This document shows, piece after piece, positions 52,276 to 58,086 of a DNA stretch of 58,086 nt. The stretch's first letter is position 1; every line of letters starts with the position of its first letter. A program made the translations under genes and the position numbers. A model generated the notes under the pieces. The model searched no databases and was not told where the DNA came from. It worked only from the letters and a program-made list of their open reading frames with translations. The DNA lies in assembly GCA_934875675.1 (NCBI GenBank), contig CAKXIK010000013.1:1-58086 (forward strand), given 5' to 3'. The stretch is from an uncultured bacterium. Lineage in GTDB: Bacteria > Bacillota > Clostridia > Oscillospirales > Acutalibacteraceae.

Positions 52276-53532
52276 CTAATATACCCGCAGGGTGCTGTAT
52301 CCGCTTTGTGTGGGAATTGTGCCACCGGCAGCAAAAGTGGTATCTGCAAAATTCCACTTACCGCCCGAAAACGAAATACTCACTGCGATCCAGCCCGTAC
52401 TTTGCAGATAAATATAGTTCCAGGCATGGTTCATTCCGTCCTTTGTGCCGACTGCAAGCTTGGTTGGAATGCCCTGCGCGCGCAACATTGCCGCTGTGAG
52501 TGCCGCATAGTCAAAACAAATTCCTTTTCCGCTTGCCAGAATGGAATCGACCTTTGGCAAATACCCGCTGGAAACAGATGCTGCTTTTGCAGAATCGTAC
52601 TTGATGTGCTTCGTAACATAATTGTAAATTGCAGCAACCTTTTGTGCTTCGTTTGCCGCATTAACACATAAATCAAACGATTTTTTCACTGCCGCCGAGG
52701 ATGCGTTGTAATTAACAAACTGATTGGGATAGAGAAACGGCGATAGCGAAGAAGCAAGTCCCACAGAAAGGGTTTGCCCATAAAGTTTGCGGTATTTTGT
52801 ACCGGTGGTGTTCTCCATCACCTTGATTTCATAAGTTCCGTTTCCCATCTGCAGCGGAAACGTGTACCAAGTTCCGGGCGAAACATCATAATTATAGGTC
52901 GCCGATGACTTGATCTGCAGTTTAAGCCGCGCTCCGCCGTTATAATTAGTGTGAAACATAATGTATCCCTGCGCTGTGTTGCTGGCATCAATCGTGTTGG
53001 TACCGTCCGTGTAAACCGTTTTTCCGGAGGCAACCGGAAGACGGATATTGATTGCACCGGTGTGTGTTCCCGCCGCCGGAACAATCGTGTTTGCCGAAGT
53101 CTGCGGTGCTTTGCTTGCAACGGGAGCCTTGCTTGGGGCTGGTGCCTTGCTCACTGCCGGCGCCTTGCTTGCAGCGGGTGCTTTGCTTGCTGCCGGCACC
53201 TTGCTGCTTGAAGAACTGCTTTGTGCTGCACTGACCATATCTCCAATCGAAACAACCGCGTCTGCTGCCGAGACCACCTGCTGCAGCAATTCCTCTTTTG
53301 AGGACATAGCGATTGCAGATGAAGGATTTTCTGACGAAACTTTTTCCTCGCCGGAAGAATCCAATAAACTTTCGTCTAAAGGGGTACTGCTTAACGAACT
53401 ACTTCCCAAAGAACTACTGCCTGGGGAGCTGCTCACAAGAGATTCATTTCCCGAAGGCTCTGCCGCCGAACAGGCTGAAAACAGAATTACTGCTGCACAA
53501 AGCACAGCAGTAATTCTTTTGTTCCGTTTCAT
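52276..53532 (-). CDS. Transglutaminase-like lipoprotein with KAPxxS repeats
   Basis: A 418-aa lipoprotein. The signal peptide ends at LFSA-C (C21). A long Ser-rich region and six KAPxxS-type repeats (about residues 115-150) form a wall-spanning stalk, followed by a beta domain and a transglutaminase-like core with GKGICFDYAAL (catalytic Cys), MNHAWNYIYL (His) and FADTTF (Asp). The core may cut or cross-link peptides of the wall or pili (inference). The ATG at 53532 is 28 bases after the regulator stop. The codons of the stalk form a DNA repeat. Confidence 0.85.
   Translation of the reverse strand: MKRNKRITAVLCAAVILFSACSAAEPSGNESLVSSSPGSSSLGSSSLSSTPLDESLLDSSGEEKVSSENPSSAIAMSSKEELLQQVVSAADAVVSIGDMVSAAQSSSSSSKVPAASKAPAASKAPAVSKAPAPSKAPVASKAPQTSANTIVPAAGTHTGAINIRLPVASGKTVYTDGTNTIDASNTAQGYIMFHTNYNGGARLKLQIKSSATYNYDVSPGTWYTFPLQMGNGTYEIKVMENTTGTKYRKLYGQTLSVGLASSLSPFLYPNQFVNYNASSAAVKKSFDLCVNAANEAQKVAAIYNYVTKHIKYDSAKAASVSSGYLPKVDSILASGKGICFDYAALTAAMLRAQGIPTKLAVGTKDGMNHAWNYIYLQSTGWIAVSISFSGGKWNFADTTFAAGGTIPTQSGYSTLRVY
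53102..53212 (-). repeat. 18-bp coding tandem repeat (KAPxxS units)
   Basis: About six imperfect 18-bp units within the lipoprotein gene, each encoding a KAPxxS hexapeptide. Units are in frame, so copy number changes would only lengthen or shorten the stalk. Confidence 0.75.
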
Positions 53533-53560
53533 TTTTCTGTACCACAATCCTTCCGCAAAA

Positions 53561-54787
53561 TCAGCCTTCATCCACAGGCTCCACCAAACATACCATTGTG
53601 CGCAATTCCACATCATTGCGTTTATTGGCCTTGCGGAAATCCAGCACCAGCCGGTTAATAACCTTCTTACTGTTCTCATACGTAGCCATGGGAAGCATCA
53701 CCACAATCTGCGAGGGACTGTAGCGCCACACAATATCTCCGCGGCGCAGCCCGCCCAGCACACATTCTGTCAACCGCTGCATTGTGGGCTGCAGGACCTC
53801 TTTTGCCGGTATATTTCCCTCATGATCCACCAGCGTAATCATTCCAAGGTGAATGGAAAGCCCGGTTCGGGTAATCATGCGGGCCTGCACGCGGTAAATA
53901 TTTTTAAACACCTCATAATCGTCACAGAAATAAGCGCCTTTATTTTGAATATAGGTTTCCTTCAGTTCATCACGGATAATGGAAAGATCCATTTCCAGGT
54001 TATGGAATGCTTCCACAAGCGTTTTATGCTGCCGCTTGGTTTCTTCGCTGAGGCTGACCCCAAATTCTTTGTAAAACAAATTGGTAATATAATTATAATG
54101 AGCAAGCGCACGGTTGTTCTGACCCGTTCCGGCATAGCCTTCCATCAAATACCGATGAATTCTCTCATCAAACTGATCGTATTCAACCGCCTGTTCGCAC
54201 AGTGCCACCAAATCTTCATAGCGGCATTGCTGATGTAAAATCTCTGCTGCCCGCAGAGCATAATCATTATATAGGGTTGCATAGTGGGTGCTTTTAAACA
54301 TGACCCACTCCGCATATGATGATTTTGGCAAAAAGGTTCCGTGATAGAGATTGATCGCGCGCCGGTATTTTTCCACCTTGACATTTTCATCCGTCGCTTC
54401 TGCCGCTTCGCGCCCCAACGTTTCAAATTCTTCCGCATCAATCACAACGGGAATCTCATCATTCCATCCATATGAATTGGTTGCGTACTGAATCATTTCT
54501 GCCCCGTTGACATCATCCAGTGTTTTTAAAACCGTGCGCGCCCGATACACAAGATTTTTCAGCGCACCTACCGGATTATCGCTTCCTTCATCATTCCACA
54601 AAATTTCAATCAGTTTATCTTGCGAAATGGCGCTTCTCCGGTTAATCAGCAAATATTCAATCAACATCCAGACCTTTTTAATGCGGCTGATGTCATCAGT
54701 CAAAATCTGATCTCCCAGACGGATTGAAAATTCGCCAAACATTTTCACCTGCAGGCATTTTTCCGTATTTTTGTTTCCTTGTTCCAT
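53561..54787 (-). CDS. SARP/BTAD-type transcriptional regulator with a degenerate GGDEF domain
   Basis: A 408-aa regulator. Residues about 10-105 are an OmpR-like winged helix (VKMFGEFSIRLGDQ, then SQDKLIEILW), about 118-265 a BTAD helical-repeat domain as in AfsR/SARP activators, and about 285-408 resemble a GGDEF domain. In the last part, LRRGDIVWRYSPSQIVVMLP aligns with the usual 'R.gD...R.GGDEF...lp' segment, with SPSQI in place of GGDEF, so it is probably a catalytically dead sensor. The ATG at 54787 follows TGGAGGG. It is the first gene before the lipoprotein and pilus genes and may control them. Confidence 0.85.
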   Translation of the reverse strand: MEQGNKNTEKCLQVKMFGEFSIRLGDQILTDDISRIKKVWMLIEYLLINRRSAISQDKLIEILWNDEGSDNPVGALKNLVYRARTVLKTLDDVNGAEMIQYATNSYGWNDEIPVVIDAEEFETLGREAAEATDENVKVEKYRRAINLYHGTFLPKSSYAEWVMFKSTHYATLYNDYALRAAEILHQQCRYEDLVALCEQAVEYDQFDERIHRYLMEGYAGTGQNNRALAHYNYITNLFYKEFGVSLSEETKRQHKTLVEAFHNLEMDLSIIRDELKETYIQNKGAYFCDDYEVFKNIYRVQARMITRTGLSIHLGMITLVDHEGNIPAKEVLQPTMQRLTECVLGGLRRGDIVWRYSPSQIVVMLPMATYENSKKVINRLVLDFRKANKRNDVELRTMVCLVEPVDEG

Positions 54788-54877
54788 CCGTCAGCCCTCC
54801 AAAGCAGCAAACTGATTTGTAACTATTCGGTGTTTTTTCACTTAATCTACGATTAAATTGCATATGATTTCAATCTA

Positions 54878-54906
54878 ATAATACCATCCAGAACTAATAC
54901 TGTCAA
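54878..54906 (-). promoter_or_regulatory. Promoter of the SARP regulator / pilus operon
   Basis: TTGACA (54906-54901), 17-base spacer, TATTAT (54883-54878) on the minus strand, about 90 bases before the regulator start. No other strong promoter was noticed before pilT, so it may drive the whole operon. Confidence 0.82.
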
Positions 54907-54907
54907 T

Positions 54908-54921
54908 TGTACTAAGGTACA
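54908..54921. promoter_or_regulatory. Operator-like dyad next to the SARP promoter
   Basis: TGTAC-TAAG-GTACA, a perfect 5-bp inverted repeat one base upstream of the -35 box. Possible binding site of the SARP regulator itself (inference). Confidence 0.4.
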
Positions 54922-55025
54922 GAGTTTTCAAAAAAATTAAAATGTGATATCTTTATAGCCGTCCAAAATTCTCCACATTGCCCCAATTATTACCTTGTGC
55001 GGTTGTTTTCAGGAGAACTTTGGGA

Positions 55026-55054
55026 TTGTATTATGTTTTGGCAGAGATTATAAT
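55026..55054 (+). promoter_or_regulatory. Upstream promoter P1 of the glycerate kinase gene
   Basis: TTGTAT, 17-base spacer, TATAAT. First of two tandem promoters in the 362-base gap 54788-55149. Confidence 0.6.
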
Positions 55055-55071
55055 CAATACAATCAATTTAG

Positions 55072-55100
55072 TTGCAACTTATAAAATTTTCTCTTAAAAT
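55072..55100 (+). promoter_or_regulatory. Downstream promoter P2 of the glycerate kinase gene
   Basis: TTGCAA, 17-base spacer, TAAAAT, about 50 bases before the proposed start codon. Confidence 0.6.
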
Positions 55101-55149
55101 AAATAGGTGAGTTCTATATTACCGATAACATTATATTGGAGGGATTACA

Positions 55150-56286
55150 ATCAAACGCGTTATTTTGATTCCCGATTCCTTTAAAGGAACACTTTCCTCG
55201 GTAGAAATCTGTTCTGTGCTCAAGGAACAGATTCTTTCACGCTTTCCTGACTGCACGGTTATTTCTGTACCGGTTGCCGACGGCGGCGAAGGCAGTGTGG
55301 ATTGTTTTTTGAGCGCCTTGGGCGGCGAGAAAATTTCTGTTTCCGTGAACGGACCGTTGGGCAAAAAAGCAAATGCTTTCTTTGGAATGCTCCCAGATGG
55401 GGAAACCGCTGTGGTGGAAATGGCCGCCTGTTCGGGTCTGCCGCTTGTGGAAGGGCATCCCGACCCTCTGCATGCCACCACATTTGGCGTCGGCGAGTTA
55501 TTTCTGGCTGCCGCAGAGCATGGAGCAAAAAAAATAATTGTAGGGCTCGGCGGCAGTGCAACCAATGACGGCGGCTGTGGTGCTGCAGTAGCCTGTGGTA
55601 TTCGGTTTTTAAATAGTTTTGGAGAATCTTTTGTACCAACTGGCGGCACCTTATCCCAGATTGCACACATTGATGTTGCGCATTTTGCCCCTGTCCTGCG
55701 CGGTATTCAATTTACCGCCATGTGCGACATTGATAATCCCCTGTTCGGTGAGGCTGGGGCTGCGTTTGTGTTTGCTCCGCAAAAAGGAGCTTCCCCGCAG
55801 GATGTTTTGCTGCTGGATCAGGAGCTTCGTGCACTTTCAACCACTATCCAGCATGATCTTGGGCTGGATGTTTCTTTTCTTCCGGGCGGCGGTGCTGCCG
55901 GTGGAATGGGTGCCGGAATGGCGGCATTTTTTGGTTCCGAACTGCGCTCCGGAATTGAAACCGTACTGGACACCGTTCAGTTTGACCAATTGCTGCACGA
56001 AACAGACTGGGTGTTTACCGGCGAAGGCAGGCTCGACAGCCAAAGTCTCCGCGGCAAAGTTGTAATCGGTGTTGCACAGCGCGCTCAAAAAGCAGATGTC
56101 CCTGTTATTGCCGTGGTTGGCGATGCGGAAGATAATCTTGCCGGGGCCTATGAGTCCGGTGTTACTGCGGTATTTCCAATCAACCGCCGTGCACGGGATT
56201 TTTCTGCCATCCGCCATTTAAGCCGATCATTTCTTGCACAGACGGCAGGCGATATTCTTCGTTTATTAGAACGCGCAGAACGATGA
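55150..56286 (+). CDS. Glycerate kinase, apparent AUC start
   Basis: A 378-aa glycerate kinase of the GarK/GlxK (glycerate 2-kinase) family. It has the N-terminal IPDSFKGTLSS, the ADGGEGS loop, EMAACSGL and GLGGSATNDGG. Start: the expected first strand KRVILIPDSF begins with an ATC codon at 55150, exactly six bases after the ribosome site GGAGGG (55138-55143). No ATG, GTG or TTG is available between the upstream in-frame TAA (55126-55128) and the TTG at 55165, which lies 21 bases from the site and would cut off the first strand. The length from ATC (378 aa) matches the family. Either AUC is used or a sequence error changed ATG to ATC. The kinase phosphorylates D-glycerate, feeding lower glycolysis. 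Confidence 0.88.
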   Translation: MKRVILIPDSFKGTLSSVEICSVLKEQILSRFPDCTVISVPVADGGEGSVDCFLSALGGEKISVSVNGPLGKKANAFFGMLPDGETAVVEMAACSGLPLVEGHPDPLHATTFGVGELFLAAAEHGAKKIIVGLGGSATNDGGCGAAVACGIRFLNSFGESFVPTGGTLSQIAHIDVAHFAPVLRGIQFTAMCDIDNPLFGEAGAAFVFAPQKGASPQDVLLLDQELRALSTTIQHDLGLDVSFLPGGGAAGGMGAGMAAFFGSELRSGIETVLDTVQFDQLLHETDWVFTGEGRLDSQSLRGKVVIGVAQRAQKADVPVIAVVGDAEDNLAGAYESGVTAVFPINRRARDFSAIRHLSRSFLAQTAGDILRLLERAER

Positions 56287-56388
56287 TTAACTTAATTCAA
56301 TGATATTCTGACAATTTCACATAAAAGCTGCAAAAATTGCACCGTCTCAAAAGTTCCTTTTTCCCTCACCGTACCGCCTTTTGAGTCA

Positions 56389-56413
56389 CTGCAAAAATTT
56401 TTGCAGTTTTTTT
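56389..56413 (+). terminator. Terminator of the glycerate kinase gene
   Basis: CTGCAAAAATTTTTGCAG self-pairs and is followed by seven T. A second hairpin (CTCAAAAG/CTTTTGAG) lies just upstream at 56346-56384. Confidence 0.7.
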
Positions 56414-56423
56414 ATTTTTATGC

Positions 56424-56451
56424 TTGACATTTAAAAGTTAGATGCTATAAT
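56424..56451 (+). promoter_or_regulatory. Promoter of perR
   Basis: TTGACA, 16-base spacer, TATAAT: a near-consensus promoter 69 bases before the perR ATG. Confidence 0.87.
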
Positions 56452-56455
56452 AATA

Positions 56456-56470
56456 TTGTAATCAATACAA
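56456..56470. promoter_or_regulatory. PerR-box-like operator at the perR start site
   Basis: TTGTAAT-C-AATACAA, a 7-1-7 inverted repeat with one mismatch, in the size and style of the PerR box (TTATAAT-n-ATTATAA, from memory). It covers the predicted transcription start, fitting autorepression by PerR. A related TTGTAACGATTACTA follows at 56473. Confidence 0.6.
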
Positions 56471-56519
56471 AGTTGTAACGATTACTAAAAAGCAATTTTC
56501 ACAAGGAGGCGTTCCCGCT

Positions 56520-56936
56520 ATGACAACCGCGGAGATTTCCGCCAGGCTGAAAGATCACGGGGTTCGCCCCACTCCCCAGCGAATTGAAGTTTATCGCTTC
56601 TTGGCAGAAAACCCGATTCACGCAACCGCCGACGTAATCTATGAAGCACTTGCACCGGAAAATCCATCGTTTTCCAAAACGACGATTTATAACACGATCA
56701 AGGTTCTGACCGGATGTGGGCTGGTTCATCCCGTCGTAATTGACGGTGGCTGTGTTCGCTACGATGCAAACACAAATAATCACGGTCATTTTAAATGCAC
56801 CGGGTGCGGTAAGGTTTTTGATTTTTCTGCCGATTTTGAAGTTGGTAAAATCACTGGACTGGATGACTTTTCGGTGGATGCAAAAGATCTTTACTACTAT
56901 GGCAAATGTCCCGAATGCCGGGCAAAAAATCGCTGA
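56520..56936 (+). CDS. perR: Peroxide-responsive Fur-family repressor PerR
   Basis: A 138-aa Fur-family regulator. All five regulatory-metal ligands of B. subtilis PerR have counterparts: H34, D82, H88, H90 and D101; the Asp at 82 separates PerR from Fur. Structural zinc Cys are C93, C96, C130 and C133. The DNA-binding helix lies in SFSKTTIYNTIKVL. In PerR, peroxide oxidises the His ligands and releases DNA. The ATG follows AAGGAGG. Reverse rubrerythrin is 56 bases downstream, a known PerR target in clostridia (from memory), and a PerR-like box overlaps the start site. Confidence 0.87.
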   Translation: MTTAEISARLKDHGVRPTPQRIEVYRFLAENPIHATADVIYEALAPENPSFSKTTIYNTIKVLTGCGLVHPVVIDGGCVRYDANTNNHGHFKCTGCGKVFDFSADFEVGKITGLDDFSVDAKDLYYYGKCPECRAKNR

Positions 56937-56992
56937 ACTGAAGCAAAACGCTTCATATTAAAAAAACAATAATTTTTTGGAGGTAATTTATA

Positions 56993-57535
56993 ATGAAAAA
57001 GTTCAAATGCATGGTTTGTGGTTATGTTGCAGAAGGTAACGAGGCTCCTGAGTTCTGCCCCGTTTGCAAGGCTCCTAAAGAAAAGTTTGAAGAAATGAAG
57101 GGCGAAATGGTTTGGGCTGACGAGCATCGCATCGGCGTTGCCAAGGGCGTTGACGAATCCATCGTAAACGATCTTCGCGCTAATTTCACCGGCGAATGCA
57201 CCGAAGTTGGTATGTATCTTGCCATGAGCCGTCAGGCTGACCGTGAAGGCTATCCGGAGGTTGCCGAAGCTTATAAGCGCATTGCTTTTGAAGAAGCGGA
57301 ACATGCCGCAAAGTTTGCCGAGCTGCTTGGCGAAGTTGTGGTTGCCGACACCAAGACCAACCTGAAGATGCGTGTGGATGCAGAATACGGCGCAACCGAA
57401 GGCAAGCTTGATCTTGCAAAACGTGCAAAGGCTCAGAATCTTGACGCTATCCACGACACGGTTCATGAGATGTGCAAAGACGAAGCTCGCCACGGCAAGG
57501 CCTTCAAGGGTCTGCTTGAAAGATATTTCGGCTAA
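56993..57535 (+). CDS. Reverse rubrerythrin (N-terminal rubredoxin domain)
   Basis: A 180-aa protein with the domain order opposite to classic rubrerythrin: rubredoxin first (C6, C9, C22, C25 in KCMVCGY and FCPVCKAP), then the four-helix diiron domain (E and ExxH ligands in FTGECTEVGMY, EEAEHAAK and KDEARHGKA). Reverse rubrerythrins reduce peroxide and oxygen in anaerobic clostridia. The ATG follows GGAGG. It shares the perR transcript and may also have read-through control. Confidence 0.95.
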   Translation: MKKFKCMVCGYVAEGNEAPEFCPVCKAPKEKFEEMKGEMVWADEHRIGVAKGVDESIVNDLRANFTGECTEVGMYLAMSRQADREGYPEVAEAYKRIAFEEAEHAAKFAELLGEVVVADTKTNLKMRVDAEYGATEGKLDLAKRAKAQNLDAIHDTVHEMCKDEARHGKAFKGLLERYFG

Positions 57536-57605
57536 TCTTTCCCCTTTCTTTCCATAACATCTTCATTCCTCCTCATTAAATTGATACCTCGCTGAAAGAG
57601 CGCAC

Positions 57606-57649
57606 GCCACCTTGGGGCACCCTCCGTAAGGAAGGTGCCCCAAGGTGGC
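57606..57649. terminator. GC-rich hairpin after reverse rubrerythrin (terminator or REP-like)
   Basis: A perfect 16-bp stem GCCACCTTGGGGCACC with its complement and a 12-base loop. There is no clear T-run on the plus strand, so it is either a two-way terminator without tail, a REP-like palindrome, or part of the end of the mobile element that follows. Confidence 0.55.
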
Positions 57650-57699
57650 TCTTGTATCTAAACTGAATAATTGATTTCATTAAGCGGTGTAGCCATTGG

Positions 57700-58086
57700 C
57701 TATGCCGTTTTTACTTTGCGTTCCGCCATATGCTTTTGGAACGCTTCTTCCATTTCTTCGGGAGTGAGTTCTCGGAGTATGCCAACGCCGTTGTAGTAAA
57801 TATCTATGAGCTGAACTCTTTTGCCGTCAAGGTATCTCGGAGCGTGTACCACGATTTTATCAATAAATTCGTGTACCAACTCAGATGTTAGTTCCTTGAT
57901 TTCGGTTATCCGCTTGACCTTATCAATAAATCTCTGTAAACTCTCGGTCTTGTCCGTTTCGGTTTCAAGATAGGTTTCCATATCGGGAAGTGCAGTTTTT
58001 AGATCCTGCTGTTCTTCCTCATAGGACATTGACAAGGTGGCATATCGTTCATCGGATATTTTACCGATAGCGTTATCCTCGTAGAG
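57700..58086 (-). CDS. Large serine recombinase, C-terminal part (DUF4368-like), cut by window edge
   Basis: The frame is open from the right edge of the window to a stop at 57700, giving the last 128 residues of a longer protein. The sequence ITEIKELTSELVHEFIDKIV with VHAP and VQLIDIYYNGVG is typical of the DUF4368 tail of TnpX-like large serine recombinases. An ATG at 58035 is internal; the frame continues to the edge (LYEDNAIGKISDERYATLS). Such enzymes integrate and excise transposons or conjugative elements. It converges on the rubrerythrin gene, so the element end should lie near 57540-57700. Confidence 0.85.
   Translation of the reverse strand, partial: LYEDNAIGKISDERYATLSMSYEEEQQDLKTALPDMETYLETETDKTESLQRFIDKVKRITEIKELTSELVHEFIDKIVVHAPRYLDGKRVQLIDIYYNGVGILRELTPEEMEEAFQKHMAERKVKTA

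Noticed and set aside
52276..52500. Apparent loss of the catalytic Asp in the transglutaminase-like core (GWIAVSISF)
   Set aside because: The expected Asp is found a little later in FADTTF, after an insertion seen in related proteins, so the triad is complete.
53102..53212. Regular repeats that could suggest a CRISPR array
   Set aside because: They are in-frame 18-bp units coding for KAPxxS with no unique spacers.
1..58086. tRNA, rRNA, tmRNA, RNase P, SRP RNA and known riboswitch classes
   Set aside because: I looked through the intergenic stretches for their conserved cores and saw none. A covariance-model search would be needed to exclude weak cases.

Overview
The window reads as a chromosomal segment of an anaerobic, low-to-mid GC, endospore-forming Clostridia bacterium, most likely Oscillospiraceae/Ruminococcaceae-like (inference). 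The reasons are ypeB (spore germination), a SpoVB-like flippase, a PerR plus reverse-rubrerythrin oxidative stress pair, Gram-positive carbohydrate ABC genes of the LplABC type, AAGGAGG-type ribosome sites and AT-rich intergenic DNA. Both ends touch mobile DNA: the last codons of an IS30-like transposase at the left edge and the C-terminal part of a large serine recombinase at the right edge.

Region 1 (about 0.1-16.7 kb) is a mannoside-utilisation locus. It holds a wall-anchored GxGYxYP surface protein, two intracellular GH38 alpha-mannosidases, a D-lyxose (mannose) ketol-isomerase, an ABC importer (two permeases and a lipoprotein binding protein, no ATPase) and a GntR/LacI-type (AraR-like) regulator. 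The likely flow is mannoside capture, import, cytoplasmic hydrolysis to mannose, then isomerisation to fructose. Two promoters are nearly identical and related dyads lie beside several promoters, suggesting one regulon.

Region 2 (16.8-32.7 kb, all minus strand) is a cell-surface polysaccharide locus transcribed from a strong promoter near 31.74 kb: GT4, Wzy-type polymerase, GT2, WbsX-like protein, Wzx flippase, then an unusual three-gene module (CDP-alcohol phosphotransferase with a Asp-to-His change, a cytidylyltransferase/PLP-enzyme fusion, an opine-dehydrogenase-like enzyme), rmlACBD for dTDP-L-rhamnose, and GtrA. A separate SDR gene lies upstream. The three-gene module is my best candidate for an undescribed system: it could build and attach a CDP-activated, N-carboxyalkylated amino-alcohol (or aminophosphonate) substituent.

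Region 3 (33-39.8 kb) holds envelope genes: a second O-antigen ligase/polymerase, a GH25 lysozyme whose ribosome site is buried in a terminator hairpin, a SpoVB-like flippase, and glmM with a GlmU-like hexapeptide protein. Region 4 (40-44.4 kb) is an AraC-controlled Gfo/Idh/MocA - ThuA - Gfo/Idh/MocA sugar oxidoreductase operon, preceded by a non-coding stretch with a structured RNA-like element. Region 5 (44.7-47.5 kb) has ypeB, an MGMT-like gene overlapping it tail to tail, and a PPK2 kinase.

Region 6 (47.6-54.8 kb, minus) is an atypical type IV pilus/type II secretion-like operon: a SARP-type regulator with a degenerate GGDEF domain, a transglutaminase-like lipoprotein, GspF/PilC, four small single-helix proteins, PilT and a hypothetical protein. 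No PilB/GspE is seen. Region 7 (55-58 kb) holds a glycerate kinase that seems to start at AUC, perR, reverse rubrerythrin, and the recombinase fragment. A dispersed intergenic element of about 100 bp occurs three times (7.6, 18.2 and 46.4 kb), with shorter relatives near 40.2 and 20.2 kb. No tRNA, rRNA or CRISPR array was found.
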